The notes beneath the pieces were generated by a model. That model searched no databases and was not told where the DNA came from. It saw only the letters and a program-made list of their open reading frames with translations. A program made the position numbers and the translations under genes. Shown one piece after another: positions 14,446-30,000 of a stretch of 64,000 nucleotides of DNA. Numbering within the stretch: the stretch's first letter is position 1; each line of letters starts with the position of its first letter. This stretch comes from Theocolax elegans (lineage: Eukaryota > Arthropoda > Insecta > Hymenoptera > Cerocephalidae), in the NCBI GenBank assembly GCA_026168455.1, contig CM047426.1, forward strand, positions 1,288,501-1,352,500, read 5' to 3'.

Positions 14446-14630
14446 TAACCTTTGCAGTTGCATCCTACAAACTTCCAAGTTTTGCCGAAAAACTCTACTG
14501 GTCGCCTGCGCCACGAAGTGAATAGTATTGTGGTTTCTCACCGCATTCATCTCTTAGGTACTTGCTCCGGTAAGATCGTCCGCGTTTATGGCATATATAT
14601 GGTTTGGCTCGGTTAGGATCTGTGAACAAA
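14446..14630 (-). pseudogene. decayed zinc-finger-like exon (lola-type), tentative
   Basis: On the minus strand a good acceptor (TTTGTTCACAG, ending at 14,621) is followed by an open frame containing KPYICHKRGRSYRSKY, then LRDECGEKPQYYS, and a stop at about 14,493-14,495. This resembles the first finger of longitudinals-lacking-type carboxy-terminal exons (PFxCPxCGRSYR...ECGxxPQFxC). The second cysteine of the CxxC is arginine, the stretch holding the first zinc-binding histidine is missing, and the second finger's cysteines are absent. It therefore looks like a relic rather than a working finger. The + strand can also be read as an exon (acceptor CCTTTGCAG at 14,459, then ASYKLPSFAEKLYWSPAPRS and a stop one residue later), so strand and nature remain open. 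Confidence 0.3.
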
Positions 14631-17600
14631 TCAAATTACCGTCTTTTTTTTTTGTTTCTGGCTTTTGCGTCGCATGGCAAGATTTAAGGTGGTGTGGAAT
14701 AAAGAAAACATATTTTCTAACAGTCAAAACGTTTCGATAGATGCCAATTTCGTAATATACGTATATGTTTATTCAAATTTGATACTATACGGTGCACGAC
14801 CCTTTTAGTTTTCTTTTAATTTTCTCGTAAAAAAAAGAAAAAAATGAGAGAGATGTACGGGAAAATAACCGATTAAAAAATGTATTATCGTGTGGAAATA
14901 GAGGTTTCCCAGCGAACGTAACTTCTATATGCCAAATTCAACGAACTTTTCGTATCGCATTTATTTTGACGTGTAAAACACACGTGTCTCACTGTTAACC
15001 ATCCACGATAGCGTTTTTATTTTCTTCGACGTTATATAGGTTCGGATATACAATTTTCTTATCGCTCGTTAAAAAGGAAACGAAACAAAAAAAAATCGTC
15101 GTGAGAACAAGCAAGACCATCAAATTTTCGTGTGTGTGTGCGTGCGCGTGCGTGTGTATGTAAAACGACAAATTTACACGTAATAATGACGATCCTTTTA
15201 TATCCGACGACGTTGATGTCAACGAACTCGATTTAGCATTCTTCCTTTTTAAGCGTTTGCAAAAACCGCTGATCCGCCGAAAAGGAAAAGAAAAATATAT
15301 GTACGGACACCTATATCTACATAAGTGACCCGCGAATATAATGCGAATTTTACAATAACTAAAAAAACTTAAAATAACCACCATAGTAAACGTTTCAAAC
15401 CGTAACGATCTATGTATACTAAAAAAAATATGACACTTTCGAATGCTGCTGCGATCCAACGCATTTGTGTACATACATCCTATGAAATTCAATTGAAAAA
15501 TTGCAAAAAGCAAAAAAAAAATGAGAATCCCATTTGAAATGGCATTTTAAACTTTGCGTCACGAAAGTTATGGCATTTTCAGGTCAGTTTTTAAAATAGG
15601 TACACACTTTTTTTATTCCTCCACCTACCCCCCTCCATTCCCCCACTCGCCGTATATTGAAAAGGAAGGAAAAAAAAAAGACATACGTTCGTTTGCGCCG
15701 ACACATCAGAATTCAAATATTTCAATCGTTCTGGCAAATATGTGTGTGTGTATTATAGAGCTTAGCAAAGAAATATATAGTAGATTTAGATTTGATAAGG
15801 CATATACGAACGCAACGTATTTTCTAGCGCGAATATACGCTCGAGTCACTCTTCGTGTATGCCTTATTTAGATCTAAATTTAACGATTTTCCCGTCTAAA
15901 GTCATCATATGCTCGCGCAACGCTGCGTATCGCCAAGGAATAAATATTGAATTTTAGTTTTTTGTATAGTAAATTAAATTATTGGTTTTACCAAAGTGAG
16001 AGATGAATTTGTGTACTCTGTTCCACTAAAAATTTCTTTTGTAATTTTTAAGTTTAATACGATAATGACATGTATATTTTATAGAAACTGGTATAATAAT
16101 ATAGCTTTAATGAAAGTATAGTAATTAATAATAAAAAATAAATCAATCAGTAATTTCGTATCGATGAAATTAGTAGAAGAGAACAGATAAAACATATACT
16201 ATACAAATTATAGATTAAAACTTCTGACAAAAAAACATAATAAAAAATTTCGTATCGAAATGATAGATAAAAATACTATATACAAATATAGATATTACAC
16301 CATCCGAAAAAATGTCATGTTAAAACTTAAGTGATTAAAAAAAGCTTAACGTATTACTTATAAGTATATTTTAAATGCACCGATATACTTCGTAAGATAA
16401 AAATATAATTTTTAAATGAAAATTCAACAGTTGATTTGATCGGTAATTATTATAATTCAAAAATTTGATAGAAACAATAAACTAAAAATACTATATAAAT
16501 CATAAATAAAAAAAGTCGAATATATATGCATCCTTTAAACTAAAAAATTATATTTCCTGCAACAACCTCCCGAAAAAAAATTATTAAAAAAATCCAAGGG
16601 TTCAATATTCCCTAAACGCTTAAAGTTCCTCACGTTAAAAAAAAATAAAATCAATACACTATACGCATAAAAAGTATACAAAGATATAAAAAAAAAAACT
16701 AAAATTACAACGCACACGCACGCTCGGCATTCCTCCACTATACACTTAACAATATATACCTACATAAACAAACGAAAAGAAAAAGATCCAACGAACTGAT
16801 AAAGGGAAAGAAAAAAATCACTATAAAGCTCACTCGCAATATCGATCTATTATATACTTAATAAAAAAGAAAAACAATTTAAGATTCAAGAGATTACCGT
16901 ACAGTCTATGTATAATCGTAACGTGAAAAATTAAGATAATTCCATTAATCGAAATGTGTATACATATTATAAATAAAATCCTAGACTGCAACTCACACGC
17001 AATGCAATATTAATCGCATCAATCGAATTCCCACGGCGTTTTATGCACCGTTATTGTTATTGTTATTATTATTCGACAGAAAAAAAGTGTTCACGAAAAC
17101 GATTTTTCCCGATACGCACTCTAAAAGAAAGAGAGGGAGAGAGAGAGAGAGAGAAGTGTTAGAAAAACCGTACACCAGCGAGAGAAAATTTCAAGGATGT
17201 ATACTTTCGCGTTCGTTACATATACGTAATCGTTTCCTCTTTTCCCGCTGACCGATAGATAACGCGCCGCATTTTCTTTTTGCCCGTGTTACCCGTTATA
17301 TAGATCGTACTCGAATTTTCCTCGGTACACGACCTTGACCTCGTTACCCTGCTCTAATTTATTATTCGTTTGAGAATTACGTGTTACGATGTATACATAT
17401 AGGCAATAATTTATATCGGGATAATGAATTACACGAGAGAGACAGTGAGAGAGAGAGAGAGAGAGAGGAAGAGAGAGTTTGTGATAGATATGTCGTAATT
17501 AACATTCGACTTGAACGATGTGTTGCACTGTCTTGGATAAAACGCGCAATGCAATGCAAGTTGATTAATAAAAGTTTGAAAAAAAGAGAAATAAATAAGG

Positions 17601-19037
17601 GAAAATAAGTAAAACATAATGATTTAATTTATAGGTGTGTGTGTGTATACGAGCGGTGGTGATTAAATCGCCTTACTTTGTATTTGAAACAAGGAGCTCA
17701 GGATATTAATCTCGAAATAATTGTTTAAAGTAAATGGATATGTATATATATATATAGGTTTTTCTTTATTTTGCAACGAAACAAAATTTATATATATAAT
17801 ATAATGCAATTTTTGCTATTTTTTAGTATAGCCATGTAATTATATACATCATGCATTGAGTGACTAATAGTGTAAAAAGGTATTAATATTATCGTTAGAT
17901 AAATTATAATATTTGTTTCGAGGAATCATCTTGAATTTCGTGAACGAAATTTAATGTTACGGTGGTGTTTCTAACAACACTAAGTAAACGTTTTTTTTAT
18001 TAATATTGTTCTCGTTTATAACTGTTATAATTGAATTGGTATATAGTTAAACAAAATTTGGATAAATGTTAATCGTAACATAAAATAAAAAATATTTAAA
18101 TTGATTTGTAAGGAATTATCTTAATTTTGACCCTCGTTGACTGTGACGATAAACCATAAGGCGATTTGATAACAACAGATCTATTTACAAATTACTTGAA
18201 AATTGGAACTAAAATATGTGTATTTTACAATAAATAATAAAGTAACATAATTTTTTGTTCGGTAACGATTTCTTATACTGAGGTTTGCGGCTACCCGAAA
18301 ATACCAATTGCTTATATAATATTTTCAATAAATGCAAACTCATTGTTAATTAAAAATGGAATGTAGCAATACTAATTTTTATATGAATCTCATCCCCCTT
18401 AAGTAACACATTTTTTAACAATCGCTGTATACGCAAGCGACGCAAATTTTTGGAGTAAAAAATTAATCTTTAAAGAAAAAAAATTATGATATCAAACCTA
18501 ATTTCAATTTTCTTTTGAATAAATTTTTCGCATAATAAAAAAATATGTATAAGAAAGTGACTTTTTTTAACACTTAACAAAATCATTTGTTCGAAAATAT
18601 AAAAAAAATTCATATGAACAATGGTACATATAATAAATATTTGACCTTTTCAATAGAATAAAAATTACACGTAAATTATGTTACTGTTAAATATTAAACT
18701 TTGTCCCTTCTCATCAATAAACAAAATCATAATATTGTATACTTATCTCATTTATACAGAAAGCGAGAGAAAGATAGAGAGAAAGTGAAAAAAACAGATC
18801 AATTACATTCTCGAGATTGAAGTGAAATCTAGATAGCACCGTCGATAAAATCGTATATGTACAACCAGGAGAAAGAGAGAGAGAGAGACGCGGTGGTGTT
18901 TCCTTACAATTAAACAATATCTTGGTATGCAAACTCACAACAACTATCGCGCCGTTCTCTTGCACACACAATATGAAACGTACCTCAAAAAAAAAGAAAA
19001 AATTTACTACGCATACCTAAACAATTCAAGTAAAAAG

Positions 19038-19039
<2 letters not shown>

Positions 19040-19093
<54 letters not shown>
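19040..19093. repeat. (AT)n microsatellite, about 27 units
   Basis: The longest uninterrupted AT dinucleotide tract in the window, flanked by A-rich sequence. Likely highly variable in length between individuals. Confidence 0.95.
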
Positions 19094-19098
<5 letters not shown>

Positions 19099-22000
19099 CA
19101 CCGAAAGTTCATTGATTCTTTCGCAAATATATGCAGAGAAGCGCGCGCGCGCGAGAATTCACGTTATATTTACAGGGAAGCGAAGGTGAGGAAGAAGAAG
19201 AAGAAGGATCGAATTCGCGAGTGTCTCCAAAATTTTTGAACAATTACAAAGTCAATATATATAAAATGAGCAAACCTCGGGGGGGAACACGCGAGTGTAT
19301 GTATACGTGTATATACCGCGTTGGTCATTGGCACGCACCGAAAAACGTTGACTAAGCGACGTTAATCAACGATACGCGGGTGTGTGTGTGTGTACGTGTA
19401 CATACGTGTATATATAAACATACACGTGTTATTTTCTCTTCCTCCCTCGTGCGTTCGTGTGTATATATTTCCCGAAGGGCAAGAAACTCGAATAAACTCT
19501 CGAAGCCGTTAACCGTTTAACTGTCCTAATCCGCGACGGTGGTTATAACCCCGCGGAAAATTTTCAATATTCTCGGCGAATTTGAATACGGGAGAATGGA
19601 AGAGGCGAAAAAAGAAGAAAAATATACGTCGATGTTTCGATTGCGCGGCGTGTATATATACATATACGTGAAACGAGCTGATGTCGGAGGGGGGAGAGGA
19701 AACGTTCTCTACAATTTTTTAATTTTCATCAATTATGATTAGGTATTTATTTATTTATACTACAGGTAAATTTACGGTCAGGCTTGCCCTTCCACAACTC
19801 TCTTTTGAGTTAAAGCAGTGAAAACTGAGTAATCCTTGGGCTAGGAATCACTTAATTTCAACACACGCTTCGAGTGCTTTTCACTCCAACGAATATAAAG
19901 AGTATAAAATAATAAATTCATATTTTTAATTAGTATTTAATATTTTTTTAAGAAATATATCAAAATTATACACATTACTATACCTCGAAATATATCATGG
20001 ATGTTAGCGTCGACAGAAATTCGCATTAAGGCACAAAGTTCGTTAACACGAATAAAAAAAACATACGCACGCACATTACCTGTAATGGTTCATATCGCTA
20101 AAAATATTAATCTAAAAACATCGCGATTGCTATATAAGGGGTCTTCAAACTCAGTTTTTAACCTTACTACCGTATCGACCTAAAAAATTGTGAAAATATG
20201 GAGATAATCGAAAAAAAAAACGTATGCGTATAAATTAATGACAGAGTATCTAAAAAATAACTATTCCTAACCTCAAAATATTAACAATTTTGTATCAAAA
20301 TTAATTTTAAAAATTTATTAATCTTTTTTTGTTGATTAATTACTTATGTATAAAACTTTTTTTTTTCTTAGACATTTTAAGGAAAAGAGAATACTCATAA
20401 AATATATTTAAATTACAATGTACAAACCTACTTCTGATGATAAAGACGAAATTTAAATGATTAATCATAGGTTCTTCTTTAATTTCTTATTTAATTGTTA
20501 TGATTAGAAATAAACCGATCAGCCGTGATTCATTTTATTATTCAAGTCATCGAACATAACCTCACATTGTACGAAACTAATATTAATTTCAATAAGGAAT
20601 TCCACTTCAATATTTACTATTTTTTTCAATTATTCCTAAATTTTATTACACATATTGTACAACTTATAAATAATCCACGTGATAATTTTTTATCACAGTA
20701 TCATTGAAGACATAGAACTAAATCTTATTAAATTTTTTAAATTAATATAAACGCATTTGCTATAATCAAATAAAATACCGAAACATTATCATTATTACAC
20801 AAACGTTCGACAAAAAAAAACGAATTCTTACTCGTGATTTCTAAATAAAATACTACACCTTTCACACTTAGCTGCCTCGCGAGAAACAATCTAATAGGAT
20901 ATTTAGATGATAGTTAACCGACTCGAGTTTTATCGCGAGTGAATTGCGCAACGGTCGAGAGTCTCGTCGATCCTTCGAAACCTCACGAAAAATGAAAGTT
21001 TCAATATCGCGGGCTCGACAACAGCCAGAGTAAAAAAAAAAAAAAAGAATTCTCATCTAATCGGTTGTGAAAGCGAATCTCACCTTGAACTACCTAAATC
21101 TTACATCTAACTACGTAACCGACTAATAAATAAGATAAAGAAAAAAGCTAAAGGTACAGATTATTTTTCTGATCTCCTTTATGCGTCGGACCGAATATAA
21201 TGCAAATGAAAATTTGAACTCTCGACAATGGGATATGAAGAATGGCGAAAAAAAGAAGAAGAAAAGAGTAAAGGTTTGTCGCGGTATCAACACGCACAAT
21301 AGACGATATTTTTACGCTAGAAGAAGAAGAAGAAGAGGAAAATGTTAATAAACCGATGAAAAGGAAATACTAAACGTATTCTCGTCTGTTTTTTTTTATT
21401 TCGCGCGTTGCAGCTAACGCATTACAATATACTTCGCGCGGCGATTTGCTAGTTTGCATGAGAGTTTTATTTAAAGCAACAAGTATATATATATATACAC
21501 AACACTGCAGGATCTCTTTTTCCCGTTAATTATTCTCGCATTGCCGCTGGGCATTCTAACGTAATGCTTTTGATCTTTCTTGGTTGTGGCGTTGAACTTA
21601 ATAGAAATCCGGTTTCGCATTATATATGTTATACGCGTTCACTTGTATATTGTCTCCGTGTATATGTTTTACTCGACCAACTGTATATATACACATACAT
21701 ATATACGTTTAGCACAACATTTTTCGTCTACAATAATTTTCGATGTTGATAATCTAATCGGTAATTGTTTCATTGTGGAAAATAAAAAACTTCTTTCAGT
21801 TGTTCGCGGTTGCGTCGTATAACGAACGTTTCGTCATTTGTAACGCGAGTGACGAAAAGTGATTTATATACACAACGGCATTTCACCAAAAATGTATTAG
21901 TGTGATTGAAAAAATGGTGAATGCGAATAAACGGTTCCGATTTACCTTAAATAATTGTACTTACTTTTATTTTTATTTGACTCATTTTTATTAGGAATTT

Positions 22001-23079
22001 TAAATAACGTTCACGAGTAAACCGATCGTTCAACTATATTTTGTATATCTTTTCCTTTATTAAAATAATTCTCGTGACATTTACTTTTTTATCAAAATAT
22101 ACGGGAATAACTCGCGAAATATTAATTTAAAATTATGAATTCCCTTTGCAAACTTTGACCCGATAAATATCGAAAAATTATATACAGATTTGGCGTTGCA
22201 TTATTTTTCTATATATAGGAATGTCGATTTTGACGTATACGTTCCGCAAGATTGATTTATATTAATGTACTTTAAGAAAAACAGCATTAAAAATTAACGA
22301 CAATGGTTAATTGATGGGGAATAAAACTAATCCAATTAATGCAATTAAAATTTGTAATATCACTCTAAATAAAAAATTGATAAATAATTATAGGACGTAT
22401 ATTTCCAAGATTTTCGTGGTAAATATCTATCTGCTTAGACATTTGACAAAATTTAGGAAAACAAACATTGGACGAAAGTTCTTACTTAATATGTTTTGAT
22501 TTATTTATTTATCTATTTAGTACATTTGTCGTTGAACATCAGTATGCTTAATAAGTTCCTTAACTTTTAATCCATTTTTTTCTCGTTTACGAAAAATTCC
22601 TTGCATTAACAACGAAAATATCCTACCCACCCGATCGTAACGCTAAATATCAATATCACAATGAAACATAAATTTTCCTCGTAAGCATACACAATTTTAC
22701 AAAAAAAAATCGTTAAAAACTAACTTTATTATGAAAAACTGAAGAAAATCGAGAGATAATCGAAAGTTTAAACAATTTTCTAAACAAGTTGGCGCGTAGC
22801 GTAATAAAGTTGAATAACATTTACCGAACGATTACACGAGCAAGAAAGCTTGTAATTGTTACAACTAATTTTATGCAGATTACAAAACACTCTCACATGT
22901 GTGTATATAAATATCTCAAAATAAAATCTAAATACGCCAGTGTGTGCAACGACAAAAAAGAAGTTATCATCGCACCTTTTCGAGTAATCCGTAAACAGTG
23001 ACCCAATGGTACAATGTAGGAAGGAAATCGGTGGTACAGAGAGAGTGAGAAAACTCGTCTCTATACATGCATCACCCGC

Positions 23080-23112
<33 letters not shown>

Positions 23113-23987
23113 AGAGTGAGTAGGTAAAGGGAGTCACAGGAACACGAGAGTTATATGTATATGTATATATACATCTATAAGCGCGAGTCTCGGCGCCTAA
23201 TAGGTTCAAGGACGAAGGAGTCGTTCACACCGTATATGCGCTCAACGCGCGGAATATCATCGGCGGCTGCTGGTGCTGCTGTTGCACGCAAACCCAGCGC
23301 TAAACTCGACGGGGCATAAAGATGGCTATCCTTCGTCTCTCTCTCTCTCTCTCTCTCACTTTGTACGTGTGTGTATATTATACGCGCGAACCCTCTCTCG
23401 CTCTCGCTCTCTCTGGGTCGATCGCCTAAAAACCGATCGGTCACACACATATATATATAATACGTGTACACATACACATACATTTTTTTTATTGTCATCT
23501 TGTTCTATGGTTTGATTTAAATCGAGACACTTTTATGGAGTTGTTTTGGTGATGGGGTCCCGCCGGGGCAACTTGTTCCTTCAAGTTCAAACTGGTCTCT
23601 CTCACTCTGTCCCTCTGTACAGTCTACATATATATATATATATATATATACCTACACATATGCACACGAGCACTCGTGTCGTAACCCGATATAATTGTTT
23701 CTTTTTTTCGACGAAAATTAATACTTATATATGTCTCTAATTACTTCAATTCTTTTGTCTTTATTTGCATATACGTAGATTATATACACATACATATATA
23801 TATGCATACATAAGAATACACGCGCACACGTGTGCGATTGTCATATACTTGAATTTTCAATAGGAAAAGCGTAATTTAAAGAGAAGAAATCTTCTCTTTT
23901 AAATAAATAAATATATTACTATAAAATCGATAACGAAATAAAATGGTTAAATTAAAAATTAAAGAAGTGGGAAAAATTAAATTTTGT

Positions 23988-24026
<39 letters not shown>
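23988..24026. repeat. compound (CA)n(TA)n microsatellite
   Basis: About a dozen CA units pass directly into about seven TA units, a common insect microsatellite arrangement. Confidence 0.85.
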
Positions 24027-27000
24027 CCATATATGGTTAAAAGTAAATAGAATAACCCAAACGGTCAGTGGGTCAATGATACGACCTTAATTGCATCTAT
24101 ACTACATATATGTAATATACACGAATAATTAAAACGCATTGTTGTGCTCGAATATTTCTACAATAATATGTATATATGAAATCTCTATCTAGCTCTTTTA
24201 CCTTCAGTATGTGCCAATATATATATATATGTATATTCAAACTAATTAAATTAGATTTTTAATCATTTAATTAATTATCGGCTATATATGCATACTGGAA
24301 TATTAATTATTTAATTATACATTTATTTTTAGATTAACAGAATTTCTATATTGATTTGTCAACGGATGTATTTTTATTGTTACTCCGATAGAGATTAGTT
24401 TATGTTTTGACGTTAGGAATATGAACAATTTGTAGGAATGTAAATAGTTGCTGTCTATTTATCTGTAAAGAAAATTGGTTACACGTAACCAAATCGTTTC
24501 GATTTTTTATTCGACATTATTTATTTTTGACGCGTCTTAATCGTTCTTCCCGTACGCTTGTATATGTAAGATAACGTTAATCCTATTATACGTATATAAC
24601 ATTTTGTACATTTTCCTACAGGAAATCCATTTCTTACATTTCCTATATAGATACACCTTAATACACTTGAATTAACGCGACTTGATAGTCAAATAGTGGA
24701 GATAAGTAGCAAAAAATCGTAACTAAAGTATGAAACTAAAAATTTGACAAAAAAGTCATATACGCGATGCTTAATTCATTTAAAAGAAAAGGTTACATCG
24801 TGAATTTATCATAATAATTAACCAATATTAAACAATTACTTTATGTCGGTATTGAGTGGTAAAATATAAAAATCGGTTATCTAAAAATCACAACGGATAA
24901 AAATAATGTTAAACGTGTTACATAGATAATCAATTCAACGCGAATAAAAAGTGAGCATTACATATAGAAATTGAAAAAAAAAAATTCAAATCTATTGTTA
25001 ATAAAAAATTATTATCAAAACTAATTATTATGTATCGCGCACATCCCATCATTAATCAAAAACTCGGAACACTGTAACTTTATAAACGTCCACACGTAAC
25101 CTTGTAAGAATTCACGATAACAAATTATTTCATCTATTAATTAAGAAAAAAAAAGCGGAATCCTTTTCACCTCCTCACCCACCGAGGAATTCGAAAAGAG
25201 AGAGAGAATAAAAAATAAATGTGTGTAACATTTATACATCGACGTATATACACTTACACGCACACACACGCCACACAACTGTTTTCCGAGGTATATAGAG
25301 GCTGCAACAAAGGCAAAACGCGCGCGCGGCACGAGAAAGAAATTATACCGTGCTCTTTCGCGCAGGTCGGTTCTTTCGCTTTCGTGCTCGTAACCTTCGT
25401 TCATTTTTTTCTCCTCTCTCCTCTCTCGCTCTCTCTCTCTTTCTCTCTCTTTCTCTCCTTCATTTCGCGAGAATTCGTGTCGTTCTCCCGTTTATATATA
25501 TATATATATATGCACACCTAGTTTTCTAACCCAAATGCATCGATATACACACACACACGCACATATTATATATATTATACATATAGGAAACGAATACGCA
25601 TCTATATCTATTATCCATCTCTCCGTTTTAATACGACCGTTAATCACGTTTTCGTTTCTCCCTTCTTGTTCTACGCAAAATAAAAAAAAAAAAGAAAAAT
25701 ATAACCCATGTCGGGGCGTTAATTATTGCGAAACCGTAACTAGGCACATACACGCGCCGATAAAAATCAAAAGGATGTGCGCGCGCGCGTTCTCTCTCGC
25801 TAATGAAAGAAGTTCTCGCTCGTGTGCCCGCAGCCTCGACAAAAGAGAAGAAGAAGAAGAAGAAGAAGAAGAGAGAGTGAGAGAGGAGAGCGTGCAAAGT
25901 TATGATGCAAAGTTCATTTGAACCCAACGAGGGAGTATATATATGTAAGTGAGAGAAGGGAGCATCGTAAAAAAGAACGAAAATCTTCTAATAGCTTGGC
26001 TTTTGCAATGAAACTTAATTGCGATTAGAATTTTAGTTTACTTTATTACTTATGCCCACCCCTTCACTATCCATTACGTCGAAAAAAAAATATTTAATTG
26101 ATATCTATAGCAACCCGTGTAGTACTCTTTTTTCTTCTTCGAGTATTTATATATACACTCAAATATTTTCTGTGTTGAAGTTTTACTTTTAAGTTTCGTA
26201 TGATATGAATTTTAGCTTTTTAGTTATTTTTTTGATAATTTTTACGATTAATTTATAATGGTTATAATAGAATTGAACGATGTGAAAAAATTTTGATGGT
26301 CAATGCCTATCCAATTAATACTGCGTAAATCATTTTTTGTTTATTAATTAAATATACATCTTGAAATAATATATAGCTCGTTGATTAAAATTTTAAGATT
26401 AAGAATTTCAAAATTTCGTTAAAGTTCCAAAAATGGAAACTTTGGATCTAATTATTTTAATTTTTTTTATTGTATTTTTAATCCACAACTATATGTATTT
26501 TATGGTCATAAATTTTAAAAAAACTTGGTGAAACAGTCATTTTTCTATTATAAAATGTTATATAAATCTTTTGGTTTCTATTATTATAAATATATTTTTA
26601 CACAATTATTAAATTTTATTTTTAATTTAAACTTTTAATTTATTCTTAACAATCAGTGTATGATATAATTTTAAAATTCAAAGATATCTTTGATAGTCGT
26701 CTGCATACAATATTACACCCGCAAACACAACTATATCCACTTGTTACCAAAATTTTTCTTTCAACATCAACATTATTGCGTAAAAACGTAAAAAAAATAT
26801 GAACAAAAAAAAAGAAGAAGAATAAAACGAGAAAAAAGAAGCAACTCCACGAGAAAAGAGTCACGAATTGTACAAAATTTCTATTATTACAGAGACAAGA
26901 AGAAGAAGAAGAAGAAGAAGAAAGAAGAAAGGGCCCAAGTTTCTTCTTGTCGAGGGAGCGCGTAATAGAACGAGAGGGACAGAGAGAATATCCGAGGCTT

Positions 27001-30000
27001 TTGTGGAAATAACAGGTGCACACCTAGGTTGAATTCTCGCGAAACGTGACCGAGCGGCCAGAGAAAGAGAGGAAGAATGAAAAAAAAAGCGACGAAGAAG
27101 AAGGAACGAACGAATCCACAGCTCTGCCAAGGGCGTGCGCGCAAAACTTTCGTATGTATATATATATATATAGACATACGCGCACTCTCTCCTATGGAGT
27201 CTCTTTCTCTCTCGAAGAGACATAGGCAAGCTCGCGTTCTGGCCCACTTTGTGGCCTCCTTCGGTCACGAGGTTGGCTCTCTTTTTTTTTCTTTTCGGCT
27301 GGCCGTTTTGCGACACTCACGATAGAGAAAGAAAAAAAAATTTGTATTGTCGAAATAGGTGACGAGGATTACGTGGTATGTAGGTGCCTCGTGGAATTTG
27401 GATTGCATGGTTAAACTTTTCTTTTTTTTTTTATATATAGCGTGTGGTGTGATAAATGGCGTATCAAGAGAGTCACTGTATTTTGTGGTAACGTGCGTGG
27501 ATTATTGTAATTTTTGTTGTAGTTGTGGTGTACCTATATAACGAAAATCGTGGCGACGATGGTTGTGACAGATTTTGTTTACTGTGTTAATTAAGCCTCT
27601 GTTTATTTATTTCTCGTGGGTATGTGTATTTAATTTTGTTTTTTAAATTATTTTATTGTAATTTACGTTATTTAATTAATGATCCAAACTCGGATCAAAA
27701 ATAAAGATCGTACATAACAGTATTTAAAAAAATCTTTTTATTATATTCTGAATAATTTGTTTCGCCAATTACGCGTAACCCTAACATATATTTTATAATG
27801 AGAAAACTTAACAAAATGCAGTAAATTTAAATAGAAATTAATTTTTTCCACCAACTTTTTAATGCAATTATCGATGTCAATATAACAAATTTTTCGATTC
27901 ATTTAAAATCCTGATGAAGAGTACATGACGAAAAGTCGTCTCTACTAAATTTTAGTGTTTCTTCAACAGGTACCAATAACCCTCAAAATAAAAATTTCCA
28001 ACGCACAATGACAAAAAAATATAAAGTATTAATTAAATGTACCTAGAATTGTAATAACGATGTGTAAAATTGCATTGGATACATATGATATTTATACTTT
28101 GGACAAAAACGTAAATTACACTGACAAAACAAAAGAATTTCATATAGTGAATTCAATAAATTTTATTTTATTACTAAAAAATAACTAATTAAAACTAAGA
28201 TGTATCGATCGATAAATAATGAAAAAAATTGAAAAAAGAAAGATAACATATCTGACAACCATATTGAAAAATATTTTTTACAAGACTATCCAATAAGCAA
28301 TATTTTATTGTATTCACCAATTATTTATTCTTTCAATTTTCCCGCGAGTATCAATTAATTACACCCAAAAAAAAACAGAAGAAGTAAAAGAAAAGAGAAT
28401 CACGAAAGAAACGAAGCGTCTCTACTCAAATCTCCTTTCTAAAACACAATATCATTCCCTCTCGTTCATATATATATACTATTTCGCGCCACGCACACAA
28501 TTAAAATGTCCGCGCAGGTTGTCGCTCACACACACTACATACACACACCGACTTTGGATCGGATACTTTTTCAAGTAAGCAACTCGCGCGCGCGCGTTCG
28601 CAATTTCCGCTCATTTCGATCCGTTAGACAATCAGCGGCGCAACGCGCGCACACACACATTGGCACCTTCCATCGGCTCTTACATAAAATAGAGATTGAA
28701 AGAAAAAAATGGAAAAAAAGGTGTATACACGTATACGCACACTGTAGGAGTGACGTAACCTCGATATCAACACGAGAAAATCGCTCGGACACAAAAGACG
28801 ACGAAGAAGAAGAAGAAGAAGAAGAAGAAGCACCATGCGAATCTCCAAATGAAAAAATAAAAGGAAAAAGTCGCAAGAAAAGAAGAGAAAGAGATAGAGA
28901 TTATAGTTGGAAGTGTGTGGATACGATTCTCTGGTTATAGGCTCGCTCGAGAACGATCCAGGGTTAAGTCAGCGCCACAGCAACGAGTATCCGGGCCAAG
29001 GCTTCCCCCCCCCCCTTCCGCACTCTCTCTCTCTCTCTCTCTCTTGGTTTGACGTGTATATATAATACGTTCGTTCCGTGGCTTTTCCCCCTTTACCAAA
29101 TATACACGGATATACACGCGTGCACCTCACTTTCGGGTGACGGCCCCCCTCCCCTCCCCCCGCACTTGCGTTACCAAATGACACCCACCGCGAGAAATCG
29201 AATCGATGGACCCGAAAAATGAAAGAAAAAAAAAAGAAAGTGACTGTACATACGCGCAATAGGTATCTAATCAGCTGATTCCATTCTAAAAATGCTCCGA
29301 GTGTGTGCACCGTGAATTTCGATCGATAATAAGACAAACGGAGAAATAAAGATTTCAGTGCACTCTCGGATGGATTTTAAAAAAAGAGGTCGTAAACTTA
29401 TAAATATTAGCTCGTTGATTACCGAATAATTTTCACTCGCGGCATTCGTGACGCTTGTTGTACTTCATTTCTTTGGATGCGCGATGATTCACTTTTATCA
29501 AAGGTCGCACCTCGCGCTTTCACTACATACATTTAAAAAGTATATATATACATATTTCATTGTTAGATTTTTGTTGGCTATACCGACGATAATACCACGT
29601 GATTTTTAATTAAGTTTACAAAATGGAACGATATGCTCGATCTTGTCACTATAAATTTCTTAAAGTGAAAAATTACAAATGTTAGTGAAGTCTCACGATT
29701 ATTTCATTATAATCAAGTTGCACGTCGACACTTGCAACAGTCAAATTATTATTTGAAACCTAATCTCAATTCATTTTGAGAAGTAAACAATTACCGAATT
29801 CGTAAAACGTATAGTGACTCAGTTTTGGTGATTCTTTTAATCTAATAAGAGATCGAAATGTCATTCTAAACGTCGTAAATATTGGAACTTGAAGAATGAA
29901 ACATAACCTCAATTTTCTTTTTTATTCAGTAAAAAAATTACTGGTTTAGAAACAATATCGAGTAATATAACACATGCCCATTAAAATAAAGATATCTGTA

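Noticed and set aside
16770..16815. Similarity to the miR-184 mature sequence (AACTGATAA-GGG)
   Set aside because: Only a short match with an extra base, and no hairpin partner arm was seen.
23175..23498. Minus-strand open frame with an Ala/Arg-rich C terminus
   Set aside because: Most of the frame is GA/CT repeat. The GC-rich end is not recognisable and there are no clear splice sites.
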